A stretch of 64,000 nt of DNA from Lachnospiraceae bacterium (GTDB taxonomy: Bacteria > Bacillota > Clostridia > Lachnospirales > Lachnospiraceae), in the NCBI GenBank assembly GCA_902363675.1, contig CABJAV010000003.1, positions 163,582-227,581 on the forward strand, read 5' to 3'. A program made the translations under genes and the position numbers. This document shows, piece after piece, positions 26,206-34,912 of this stretch. Numbering within the stretch: the first letter of the stretch is position 1; each line of letters begins with the position of its first letter. The notes beneath the pieces are model-generated. The model did no database searches, had not been told where the DNA came from, and worked only from the letters and a program-made list of their open reading frames with translations.

Positions 26206-27471
26206 TCATTTTGACACATTGGTACTCGTATTGTATAAACTGGACAACAAATCCTTCAGTACATCCGAATCATCATTGCTTTTTTGACTTTCGCTGTTCT
26301 TCCCCTCACTTGTCTTATTTTCTGTGCTTTGCGACCGCTGACTGCTCTGCGAATTTTCAGTCGTGCTGCTTGAGCTGCTCTCACTGTTCTTACCTGTAGA
26401 TGTCCCGGAGGATTCACTGCCTTCCTCATCTTTAAGTTTAATAATGATTGTAGCTTCCGATGAATTTACATATAAATTCCGTTTCCATGCATCATAACCG
26501 TCCGCATACACGGTTACGGTATGAGAACCATAGGTCAGTTTCAGCGTCTTCCCGGCATCTGTCTCCTTTCCATCCACAAGCAGCAGGGCATCTTCCACGT
26601 CAATCGAAAATTTTATTTTTCCATATTGTGGGCCATCACCCTTTAACTCACTCAGATCAACCGTAGTTGTTTTTCCCCGCCGGATCTTAATTTTTTTGCT
26701 GCCGCCCCATCCATTATTCGCAACGGTCAGCGTATATTTTCCTTCGGGCACCTGTAATGTCAGGTCGGGTGTGATCTCCGTAAAGATCTTCTTCCCGAGC
26801 TGCAGAAAACTGCCTTCGAACAAGGACGTATTTTTTAGCCTCAGGGTTCCCTGCGCCGTCGTGATATTCACGGAAAGAATTTCTTTGTCCATTCCTACAA
26901 CGGTAAGCGTATCACCCTGTTTAATGTCCGTTATATCCACTTTTTCATCCCCGGAAAACACAAATGTGTTGTCCTTATAACGGTATTTGTTGTCCGCGAT
27001 CATGAGCATATTCTTCTCTTCATTCACGGAAAAACGCGTAATATCCTCATAAACCCATGCCTCATCCGACAACTGTATCTCGGATAATGTTCCATCCACC
27101 GTCTGTTCCCCGATGGTCACAAGAGCCCCCAGGGAAAATGCCGCCAACGTAGACTGATTTCCATATTTGTCTAAGAACTGTGTGTCTGCTCCATAATAAA
27201 AGCGATACTCCATTCCATTCGTATAACGGTAAAGGCGCAAACTTTCTTCTGTCTGATCTATCCCCGTAATAAGATAGGCCTCTTCCTTTTGTGTCTCCTG
27301 CGTGTCTGCTTCTGTCTGATCAGCAATAGAGTGATGAAAATATGTCATCCCATCATCCACGGTCTCCTTTCCGCACCCTGTCAGCATTACCGATGTCAGC
27401 AGAAAAACAACACAGATGATATATTGTATTGTCTTATGTATTTGTTTTTTATTCATAGCTTTAGTATACAT
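26206..27471 (-). CDS. PEGA-domain lipoprotein with Ser-rich tail
   Basis: Predicted surface lipoprotein of unknown role. The N-terminus is a lipoprotein signal with lipobox LTGC (Cys33 from this start). Two beta-rich regions follow, and then a PEGA-type module around residues 285-350 (FSIDVEDALLLVDGKETDAG, HTVTVYADGYDAWKRNLYV), a fold found in many surface-layer-associated and envelope proteins. The last ~65 residues are a low-complexity Ser/Thr/Asn/Glu tail. Start is uncertain: neither the ATG at 27471 nor one five codons later (MNKKQ) has a good ribosome site. It is downstream of the cotS-like gene. Confidence 0.75.
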   Translation of the reverse strand: MYTKAMNKKQIHKTIQYIICVVFLLTSVMLTGCGKETVDDGMTYFHHSIADQTEADTQETQKEEAYLITGIDQTEESLRLYRYTNGMEYRFYYGADTQFLDKYGNQSTLAAFSLGALVTIGEQTVDGTLSEIQLSDEAWVYEDITRFSVNEEKNMLMIADNKYRYKDNTFVFSGDEKVDITDIKQGDTLTVVGMDKEILSVNITTAQGTLRLKNTSLFEGSFLQLGKKIFTEITPDLTLQVPEGKYTLTVANNGWGGSKKIKIRRGKTTTVDLSELKGDGPQYGKIKFSIDVEDALLLVDGKETDAGKTLKLTYGSHTVTVYADGYDAWKRNLYVNSSEATIIIKLKDEEGSESSGTSTGKNSESSSSSTTENSQSSQRSQSTENKTSEGKNSESQKSNDDSDVLKDLLSSLYNTSTNVSK

Positions 27472-27476
27472 GATTC

Positions 27477-28448
27477 TTAATTATTTTGAAATAACTTCTC
27501 CAAAAAGATGCTGCGCGCAGGCTCTAATTCAATCATCTGCCTTATTTTCTCAATATCCCGTTCCGAAACCCATGCTTTGTGCGAATTTATGTAATGATTA
27601 GAGATTTTCCAGAATTTTTCCGGAAACAAAAGAATTACCGAAAGCATCTGTCTCTCTTCCTTGGAAATTGTTCTCTCTCTGGCATAAATATCTATCAGAC
27701 GCATTCCAATTTCCGGATTCCAATGATTCTTTTCAAGTATTTTGCGAAGAAAATTTGCAAGATCCGCAATCTGCAGATTACAAGACATGCTTTCATAGTT
27801 AATAATACAAAATCCATCCGGTCCGCGGACAATGTTATGTTGATTAAAGTCTCCGTGGCACAATAAACTGTCCGGCTTCTCTTTCATCTCGGAAAGAAGC
27901 TGTATCGCCTTTTTTGCTTGTTCAATGTAATGCGTATACTGATCCCAAAAATAACGTTCAAACTGATTTTTGCTTTTTTTCCCGTGCACATAGTTTTTCA
28001 CCTTTATCAATTCCCGATAATGTCTTTGACAGATATTTCCCGGTTCATTGCGATCTGTTTTCATAAAGGCCGGAACCATCAGGGGGCAGATGGCCAATTT
28101 ACGATGAATGCGTGCCAGAAGAGCCACTGCCTGCTGCATATCATTTTCCATCCCTGTCCGGCATTCCGTTCCGGAAATCATATCTTTCAGCCAGTACCGC
28201 TTCCCATATTCATCCTCAACAGATGCTTCTCCCTCTTTCGTCAGGCAGACCTGTTCCGCCACAATCCCCTCTTCCTGCAAATACTGCAAAACTTCCCGTA
28301 AAAATGCCGCCCGCTCCTTCGATCCCCGGAAGGGTATCAACAGCTTCAATCCCTGACTGGTATCACAGATATATGCACCTCTTCCTTTTGTGATCTGTTT
28401 TATATCAAGGTCGTACTGTTCCAGCAGCGCCTCCGACTGATTATACAA
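27477..28448 (-). CDS. CotS-family spore coat protein (kinase fold)
   Basis: About 323 residues of the CotS/aminoglycoside-phosphotransferase fold found in spore coats. The catalytic loop LCHGDFNQHNIV has the expected Asp and Asn. The metal-binding segment, usually I-D-x-E/D, reads CIINYES here, with Asn in place of Asp, so activity is doubtful. An ATG six bases before GGGAGG exists at 28463, but the TTG at 28446-28448 lies six bases after GGGAGGGG and fits better. It follows the CCA-adding enzyme by about 34 bp. Substrate unknown; role in the coat is inferred from family. Confidence 0.75.
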   Translation of the reverse strand: MYNQSEALLEQYDLDIKQITKGRGAYICDTSQGLKLLIPFRGSKERAAFLREVLQYLQEEGIVAEQVCLTKEGEASVEDEYGKRYWLKDMISGTECRTGMENDMQQAVALLARIHRKLAICPLMVPAFMKTDRNEPGNICQRHYRELIKVKNYVHGKKSKNQFERYFWDQYTHYIEQAKKAIQLLSEMKEKPDSLLCHGDFNQHNIVRGPDGFCIINYESMSCNLQIADLANFLRKILEKNHWNPEIGMRLIDIYARERTISKEERQMLSVILLFPEKFWKISNHYINSHKAWVSERDIEKIRQMIELEPARSIFLEKLFQNN

Positions 28449-28482
28449 AAAAACCCCTCCCATATGACATACTGTGTTGCTA

Positions 28483-29823
28483 TCATATGAGATGGGTCAT
28501 TAAAATATGCGCCTCTTCCTCCAGACATTCTCTGGTATTACACTCCGGATGTTCCAATACAAGTTCAAACAAATGATCCAATACTGCTCCAATCTGTTTG
28601 CCCGGCTGCATTCCCATACGAATAAGATCCCGGCCATTCAAAGCCAGATCACTTTTTTTGACACACTGCTGCTCACGGATTATCTGCTGATACAATTTCT
28701 CAAACTCATCAATATAGGCAAGTTTTTCTCTCCGTTGATACATACTTTGTCCCAACGTATCCGCACGTTTTACTGCCAAAAGTCCCTCCATGTTTTCCTC
28801 ACCGATACGGCTCATCATCCGCCGGACACTGGTAGCGCTCAGCGCCGGCCTGTCATCATGGTAACGTACAAACAGACAGACATGATTAATCGTATCATTG
28901 TCAAATTTCAAACGGCGAAGAATCTCTTTTGCCATTTTGGCGCCTTCCTGCGGATGTCCCTTAAAATGGTCCTGCCCCTCTTCATCCGTTGTAATGCAAA
29001 GAGGTTTGGCAACATCGTGAAGCAGAATTGCAAGCCGAAGTACTTTGTCCTCTGAAATCGCTTCCAATGCATGAATCGTATGTTCTCCGACGGTATACAT
29101 GTGATGTTTGTTGTGTTGTGGTGTCTCCATCATCCGGTCAAATTCCGGTAAAAACACACGGCTCAACCCAAGTTCGTATACTTCCCGCATCTCCTGCGGA
29201 TTTGCAGAGGTCAGGAGTTTCACCAATTCCATCTGGATACGTTCCGCACTGACTTTTGCAAGGGTAGGAGCTAAATCTGCAACTGCAACTTTCGTCCGCT
29301 CTTCGATGGAAAAACCAAGTTGTGCAGCAAAACGAACCGCCCGTAACATTCGAAGTGCATCCTCGCCAAAACGATCATGCGGATTCCCGACACAGCGAAT
29401 GATGCCTTTTTTAAGATCCTGTTCTCCTTCAAAAGCATCCACAAGACCCGATTCGTCATTGTAAGCCATAGCATTAATCGTAAAATCCCTGCGTTTTAAA
29501 TCTTCCACAAGATTCCCTGTAAAAATAACTTCCTTCGGATGCCGGCTGTCTTCATATTCTCCATCAATACGATATGTGGTCACTTCATATCCTACATGAT
29601 CAAGCATTATGGTTACCGTTCCATGCTGAATTCCCGTATCAATCGTATGAGAAAACAATGATTTAACAATTTCCGGACGTGCGGAAGTTGTAATATCCCA
29701 ATCTTTTGGTTCCCGTCCCAAAAGAGTATCCCTGACACAGCCACCCACAGCATATGCATCATACCCTTCCTTTTGCAGACGGTGAATTATTCGATTAACA
29801 TGTTCCGGTAACTTCATTCTCAT
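28483..29823 (-). CDS. cca: CCA-adding tRNA nucleotidyltransferase with HD domain
   Basis: Adds or repairs the 3' CCA of tRNAs. The 446 residues are class II: AVGGCVRDTLLG and DWDITTSA form the nucleotidyltransferase site, followed by RRDFTINAMAY, the D/RFGEDALRMLRAVRFAAQ template motif and a C-terminal HD phosphohydrolase-like domain (AILLHDVAKP). Its ATG overlaps the stop of the GGDEF gene (ATGA), so the two are co-transcribed. The tRNA-Tyr in this window lacks encoded CCA, consistent with need for this enzyme. An alternative start is two codons later. Confidence 0.94.
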   Translation of the reverse strand: MRMKLPEHVNRIIHRLQKEGYDAYAVGGCVRDTLLGREPKDWDITTSARPEIVKSLFSHTIDTGIQHGTVTIMLDHVGYEVTTYRIDGEYEDSRHPKEVIFTGNLVEDLKRRDFTINAMAYNDESGLVDAFEGEQDLKKGIIRCVGNPHDRFGEDALRMLRAVRFAAQLGFSIEERTKVAVADLAPTLAKVSAERIQMELVKLLTSANPQEMREVYELGLSRVFLPEFDRMMETPQHNKHHMYTVGEHTIHALEAISEDKVLRLAILLHDVAKPLCITTDEEGQDHFKGHPQEGAKMAKEILRRLKFDNDTINHVCLFVRYHDDRPALSATSVRRMMSRIGEENMEGLLAVKRADTLGQSMYQRREKLAYIDEFEKLYQQIIREQQCVKKSDLALNGRDLIRMGMQPGKQIGAVLDHLFELVLEHPECNTRECLEEEAHILMTHLI

Positions 29824-32800
29824 ATAAATTTATAGTGTCCTTTTTCTCCCATTTTAACCGTGTATAGCAGATCATCCGCTTTACGGATCAATTCATTAAT
29901 TTCATCCTCATTATGTACATTTGCAGCACTTGCAATACCAATGGAACATGTGATCAGCCGACCTGCATCTACAGTGATCTCATGCCCTAAATACTCTTCA
30001 ATCTGCTTTTTAAATCCAGCATTCGCATCAATTCGCGCATAGATGTCCTTCGCTATTTTTTCAAGCGTATCCTTGTCCTTCGTCTCAAGTATGATAATAA
30101 ACTCATCTCCGCCGAACCGGCTGACAAATCCTTTTCCCTGACTGACCTGTTTGAAAATGAGTGCCATCTCTTTGAGAATCAGATCTCCCACATCATGTCC
30201 GTATGTGTCATTGTAATGTTTGAAATTGTCCAGATCGATGAACATCAGCCCTATGTCACGCCCTGCAGATTTTCCTTTTAACTGTTCTTCTATCTTGCCA
30301 AGCTGCTGATACATTCCTGCACGGTTATAAATTCCAGTCAATATATCAGTAACTGCAGCCGCCTGAAGTTTACGATTCATCTCATATGCCTTCTCATATG
30401 CCTCGATTCGATTGATGGAATATTCCATCTCGCGAAAAAGCAGCTGATAAATATTCAGGTCATCTTCATTGAGCATATAACGTTCAATAGAACCATGCCA
30501 GTTATCTTTCATTCGCACATATGCGATCAAAAGGCTCGTAAGTGTTCCGTTTTTCATAAATGGCACTGCCACAAATGAACAGACATCATCCACACCAAAG
30601 TAAGAAATCATATCCTGATGTTCAAAAAATCCTTCACCTATCTTGGATACAACAAATCCCTGCGGATATTCCTTGATGGCATGATTGATGCCGCGTAATA
30701 CTTCATCGGACATATTGCGTCCGGTATCATTGTATAACACATTTGGTTTACGATCCTGATAACAGATGTACAAAGCGCAATCAAGATTAAAATGATTGAT
30801 AAAGCAACTGATTGCATTCTGCACCATTACCGGAACTTGCTGGTTTGTGACATCAATCAGTTTCTGCCACGTAGAAAGAAACTCCATCTGCCGCTTGGTG
30901 CTCTGGAAATCTTTTGCCAATCCTTCCTGCTTAATCAACGCTTCAATGCTTGTCTCTGAAACTCTGCAGGAACTACTGTCATTTTCCGGCTCAATCTCCT
31001 GTAACATGTCCATTTGCACAGAACTTTCCATCTCCGAACACATCTCTTCATGCTGGCGCAGCAATTCTTCTTCCCTCTCATACAGCTGCGTACGTCCAGT
31101 CTGTCGGAACAGATTCATTCTTGCCTGTCGGAAAATACGGTAACTGAAAAATTCATTTCCCTCTGCCTGCGCAAGAAAATGTTCTGCCTTCTCAAAATTA
31201 TCATATGCCCCTTCAAAATTACCATCATACTGATTCAGAAGTGCCTGCGCAAATGTATAAAGAAACATATCATCATCGCACTGGGCATAATCATGAATGA
31301 TTTCTTCATTATTATTTTTCTTTTCTTTTTCTACAATATAATTTAAAAACTGACGGCAGCTTAACAGATACCGTTCACAGGTAAAACGATCCTTCCGTGA
31401 AATACCTGCTAATGCCAGCAATGCATACAGTTTTGACAGATTGCATACCCGCAGACTGTTCAGATGTAACTTTTCAATTACTTTCATGGAAATCAACAGG
31501 TCATGCTCCGCATCTGCATAACGCTCCTGCATAATATAGTTCAAGGCACGATTGTAATATACTTCTGCAATATCTTCCGGCAGCCGCAACTCGTAAAAGA
31601 TTTCAATTGCACGGTTATAATACTGTTGTGCCATCTCATTTTTTCCCATAGCACTAAGATTATAGCCAATTCCGGACATCAGTCTACCAGTATAAAAACT
31701 TCCCCTGGATTTCATAAACTCATAAGTGCGCACAGAATACAATAATGCAATCTCATTCATTCCATTTGTGGCTGCGATCATGATATTTTTCTGGTAAGCA
31801 TCATATACCAGCTGCTCATTTCCGATTTTCTTTGCCAAAGCTACTCCCTTGCTGAAGTAAAACAACGCAGCTTCCGAACGATATGCCTTTGCTACAACCT
31901 TCGGATGATTGTCATATGCATATATGTAAATATGTGCCAGATGATTTCTGTATCCATACTGCATCAGCTTTTCGATGAGTTCTGCCTCAATCGGAATATC
32001 CTGCACACAGAAAAAGATATTATACCAGCCTGACATTCTGGTCATGACTTTTAAAAGTTCTGCCCGAAATACCTGCTTTGCATTTCCGCTTTCCATAGCA
32101 TGCCCATATGCAAGATTTGCATACTTCTCCGCTTTTTCCAGTTTTCCCTGATACATATAGCAGGTTGCACGAAGGAAATCACACTGGGAACGATACATAG
32201 ATTCATTTTCTTCCGGACTCATGTGTGTCGCTTCTGAAACAAGCTCAAGTGCTTTCGATAATTCTCCCAGCAAAATAGAGGTTCTGGCATACAAAAGATA
32301 GAAAGCACGTTTGCATGAAATTTCCATCTTTGCATCTTCAAATTTAATCTTATGTTCTACCCCTTGAAAATAACGTTTTGCCTGATCATAATCGAGAAAT
32401 TCTACAATGTTTGCAACTTTTCGAATACTTTTTTCATAATTCTCATCTACATATACATTGTCTGTATAGCCTTCAACTAAAGGAAGTTCTTCTTTCAGTT
32501 CCGTCCTGCGGCGGTTGGAAGATCCGATATGATACAGCTGACTGTGATCTTCAAGGCTCTCAACGATACCATCCCAAACTTCCGCAATAGACTCCCATCG
32601 TCCGACAGAATCGTTTACTCCAAGCACAAGACCAATATTCGGATCGGGATTCGTAATAAGTGCATAAACCAGTTCAAATGCACTCCGGCTGGCCATCTGA
32701 AAACGATTAATTACAAGAACAATCGGATGTGTTTTTGCCAAAGCTTTCAGCATCGCTGCGATAGCCTCTGTCATACGGCCCTGCTCATATTCTACTTCGT

Positions 32801-33161
32801 TGAGCAGAACTCCCTCCTCCCTCTCACAGATTCCATTTTCATAATAACTGCGAAACACTTCTCTATGTAGTTCATATACACCACATTCTGTTAGAAATGT
32901 GTCAAAATCGCCATCTCGATACTTCCGGAACATATCGCAGATGGTGTCCAAAAACGGTTCATAAGCCCCCGTTAATTCACGGTATCCAAACTCATGCCAA
33001 GTAAAAAAAACGCTATCATCGTTTTCCTGATAACGCTTTATCATCTCTAAATTTTCAATTGAAAAATCATTATTATAGCTTGCCATAACAATGTTTCTCT
33101 CTGTTTTTCCCACACGGTTGTATACCTGTTCAATTACACCGTTATAATACTTATCAATCAT
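29820..33161 (-). CDS. large GGDEF protein with degenerate ATPase-like, TPR and GAF regions
   Basis: Predicted diguanylate cyclase of 1113 residues. N-terminal ~230 residues resemble an AAA/STAND module (TWHEFGYRELTGAYEPFLD, THPIVLVINRFQMASRSAF) but lack a P-loop, and the Walker-B-like strand has no acidic pair. Residues about 250-720 are TPR-like helices. A GAF-like domain follows (about 770-930), then the cyclase with RFGGDEFIIILE and FIDLDNFKHYND. The active GGDEF motif is intact, so it can probably make c-di-GMP. No membrane segment. The gene has its own promoter, leads cca, and would respond to a cytosolic signal through the TPR/GAF part. Confidence 0.85.
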   Translation of the reverse strand: MIDKYYNGVIEQVYNRVGKTERNIVMASYNNDFSIENLEMIKRYQENDDSVFFTWHEFGYRELTGAYEPFLDTICDMFRKYRDGDFDTFLTECGVYELHREVFRSYYENGICEREEGVLLNEVEYEQGRMTEAIAAMLKALAKTHPIVLVINRFQMASRSAFELVYALITNPDPNIGLVLGVNDSVGRWESIAEVWDGIVESLEDHSQLYHIGSSNRRRTELKEELPLVEGYTDNVYVDENYEKSIRKVANIVEFLDYDQAKRYFQGVEHKIKFEDAKMEISCKRAFYLLYARTSILLGELSKALELVSEATHMSPEENESMYRSQCDFLRATCYMYQGKLEKAEKYANLAYGHAMESGNAKQVFRAELLKVMTRMSGWYNIFFCVQDIPIEAELIEKLMQYGYRNHLAHIYIYAYDNHPKVVAKAYRSEAALFYFSKGVALAKKIGNEQLVYDAYQKNIMIAATNGMNEIALLYSVRTYEFMKSRGSFYTGRLMSGIGYNLSAMGKNEMAQQYYNRAIEIFYELRLPEDIAEVYYNRALNYIMQERYADAEHDLLISMKVIEKLHLNSLRVCNLSKLYALLALAGISRKDRFTCERYLLSCRQFLNYIVEKEKKNNNEEIIHDYAQCDDDMFLYTFAQALLNQYDGNFEGAYDNFEKAEHFLAQAEGNEFFSYRIFRQARMNLFRQTGRTQLYEREEELLRQHEEMCSEMESSVQMDMLQEIEPENDSSSCRVSETSIEALIKQEGLAKDFQSTKRQMEFLSTWQKLIDVTNQQVPVMVQNAISCFINHFNLDCALYICYQDRKPNVLYNDTGRNMSDEVLRGINHAIKEYPQGFVVSKIGEGFFEHQDMISYFGVDDVCSFVAVPFMKNGTLTSLLIAYVRMKDNWHGSIERYMLNEDDLNIYQLLFREMEYSINRIEAYEKAYEMNRKLQAAAVTDILTGIYNRAGMYQQLGKIEEQLKGKSAGRDIGLMFIDLDNFKHYNDTYGHDVGDLILKEMALIFKQVSQGKGFVSRFGGDEFIIILETKDKDTLEKIAKDIYARIDANAGFKKQIEEYLGHEITVDAGRLITCSIGIASAANVHNEDEINELIRKADDLLYTVKMGEKGHYKFI

Positions 33162-33220
33162 GGATTACTCCCCCTGCAATCCTTTTTTGTGTCTGATAAA
33201 TAACTTAAACACTAAAATAT

Positions 33221-33249
33221 ATAGTATGACAAACCCCTGTTTTTGTCAA
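33221..33249 (-). promoter_or_regulatory. promoter of the GGDEF-cca unit
   Basis: Minus strand TTGACA (33244-33249), 17 bp, TACTAT (33221-33226), about 55 bp before the GGDEF gene, which has a GGGGGAG ribosome site. Confidence 0.75.
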
Positions 33250-33252
33250 GAT

Positions 33253-33969
33253 TCACGCACTTTTTACCGTCTCCAAAAGCATACGGATTTTCTCATTTTC
33301 CGGCATAATTTTGTAGTCCATTTTTCTGCCCGTTATCGGATGCGTAAAGGTGATCCGGTAAGAACACAATCCCAGTTGCTCTGCCGGGCAATTTCCGTAT
33401 TTCACATCTCCCACAATCGGAATTCCCGCATATGCCAGCTGCACACGAATCTGGTGATGTCTGCCTGTATGAAGTGTAATATCCAGCAGCACCTTTTGTC
33501 CTTTCTGCGCAACAACCTCATAATTCAAAAGTGCATGCTTGGTATTTTTAGTCTTCTGCGAGGTAATTGAAGAGATATTTTTCTTCGCATCAAAAACAAT
33601 TTCATTTTCCAAAACTCCCTTTTCGGTCAACCCGATTTCTTCCATGGAATGTTTGCCCTCCGGAAGTTGCACCAGCGCATAATAATGTTTGCCCACAAAG
33701 CGATTCTTTATCTGTGCCGTTAGTTTTGCAGCCGCCTGAGGCGTTTTGGCATATACCATCACGCCCTCAACCGGCTGGTCTAACCGGTGAACAATTCCAA
33801 TATAGGGTGGCTGTGTGCTGCCTTCCACACGTTTTTTTCCCACAATATAATTTTTTAAAATACTTTCCATATCTTTCTGTCCGAGACGTTTCGTCTGTGT
33901 TGCAACGCCCGCCGGTTTGTGACAGACAAGAATGGCTTCATCCTCGTATATGATTTCCGGTTGTGTCAT
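33253..33969 (-). CDS. RluA-family pseudouridine synthase
   Basis: Isomerises uridine to pseudouridine in rRNA or tRNA. The 238 residues contain VCHKPAGVATQTKRLGQKD and the catalytic-Asp motif IVHRLDQPVEGVMVYAKT, followed by the RluA-type LHTGRHHQIRVQLAYAGIPI. The canonical HRLDxxTSG is changed to HRLDQPVEG, but the Asp is kept. No S4 domain. The ATG at 33969 follows the pflA stop by 7 bp; the longer frame would run into pflA. Target site cannot be assigned. Confidence 0.88.
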   Translation of the reverse strand: MTQPEIIYEDEAILVCHKPAGVATQTKRLGQKDMESILKNYIVGKKRVEGSTQPPYIGIVHRLDQPVEGVMVYAKTPQAAAKLTAQIKNRFVGKHYYALVQLPEGKHSMEEIGLTEKGVLENEIVFDAKKNISSITSQKTKNTKHALLNYEVVAQKGQKVLLDITLHTGRHHQIRVQLAYAGIPIVGDVKYGNCPAEQLGLCSYRITFTHPITGRKMDYKIMPENEKIRMLLETVKSA

Positions 33970-33976
33970 ATCTTCT

Positions 33977-34714
33977 CTAATTTTCCTTATATCCTGGTAT
34001 AATGATTTCCTTTGCATGCTCTACCTGCTCCTTTGTTGGAGGTTCCACATCTTCTAGTGCATATGGAATACCAAGTTCCTTCCACTTAAATACGCCAAGT
34101 GTATGGTATGGTAAAATTTCCACACGATCTACTGTTTTTAACGTATCAATAAATGCGCGGAGCCTGTGTAACTGCCCGTCATCATCGGTAATGCCCGGAA
34201 CAAGCACATGACGAATCCACATTGCCTTGCCATGATCCGACAAGCAGGTTGCCATATCCAAAATATTTTTATTTGTCTGACCTGTCAGTTTTTTATGCTC
34301 GTCCTCATCAATTTCCTTTATGTCGAGCATAAACAGATCCGTCACTTCCATCAGCTTTTCAAACTTGGAATAGAACGGTTCCTCACGGGTGAACGGGTTG
34401 CCCGATGTATCCAGACAGGTATTGACTCCCTTTTCTTTGGCAAGCGTAAACAATTCCGTAACAAAATCAATCTGTAACAGTGCTTCCCCGCCGCTTACGG
34501 TAATGCCACCCTTTTTGCCCCAGTATCTTTTATACCGCAACGCCTGTTGTAAAATTTCCTCTGCGCTTTTCATTTCCCCCTCGGTCTTTGCCCAGGTGTC
34601 CGGATTATGGCAGTATTTGCATCGCATATTGCAGCCCTTCAAAAATATCAGATAGCGTACACCCGGACCGTCTGCAGAACCGAATGTCTCGATTGAATGT
34701 ATATTTCCTAGCAT
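33977..34714 (-). CDS. pflA: pyruvate formate-lyase activating enzyme
   Basis: Radical-SAM enzyme that makes the glycyl radical on PflB. The 245 residues begin MLGNIHSIETFGSADGPGVR and have the iron-sulphur motif CNMRCKYC, the GGEALLQ-type SAM-contact segment TVSGGEALLQIDF and YHTLGVFKWKELG. The frame opens earlier at a TTG, but the ATG at 34714 has GAGGT seven bases upstream. It lies after pflB, separated by a terminator and a possible own -10 box (TATAAT). Confidence 0.95.
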   Translation of the reverse strand: MLGNIHSIETFGSADGPGVRYLIFLKGCNMRCKYCHNPDTWAKTEGEMKSAEEILQQALRYKRYWGKKGGITVSGGEALLQIDFVTELFTLAKEKGVNTCLDTSGNPFTREEPFYSKFEKLMEVTDLFMLDIKEIDEDEHKKLTGQTNKNILDMATCLSDHGKAMWIRHVLVPGITDDDGQLHRLRAFIDTLKTVDRVEILPYHTLGVFKWKELGIPYALEDVEPPTKEQVEHAKEIIIPGYKEN

Positions 34715-34790
34715 TATTTTACCTCGTTTTTTAGCCAAACCAATAAAAGTAACGAATTAATATTTAATTAGTATATGCAAATTATATCAT

Positions 34791-34834
34791 AAAAACAGGG
34801 CTAATACACAAATATTCATTCATGTATTAACCCT
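34791..34834 (-). terminator. terminator after pflB
   Basis: Minus strand AGGGTTAATACA, loop of about 14 bases, TGTATTAGCCCT and GTTTTTA. It lies 79 bp after the pflB stop. Read-through or the TATAAT just downstream would supply pflA. The rest of the 198-bp gap holds a second, longer imperfect hairpin near 34860-34910. Confidence 0.7.
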
Positions 34835-34912
34835 GATTTCTTATTCATTCCAACGGATATGATCTACGAATTACTCTGTTACTTCGCAACTCTCGTGACC
34901 CTTTAGATCATA

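Noticed and set aside
33970..34017. Longer N-terminus for the RluA-family gene
   Set aside because: It would lie within pflA coding sequence and has no ribosome site; the MTQPEII start gives the normal family beginning.
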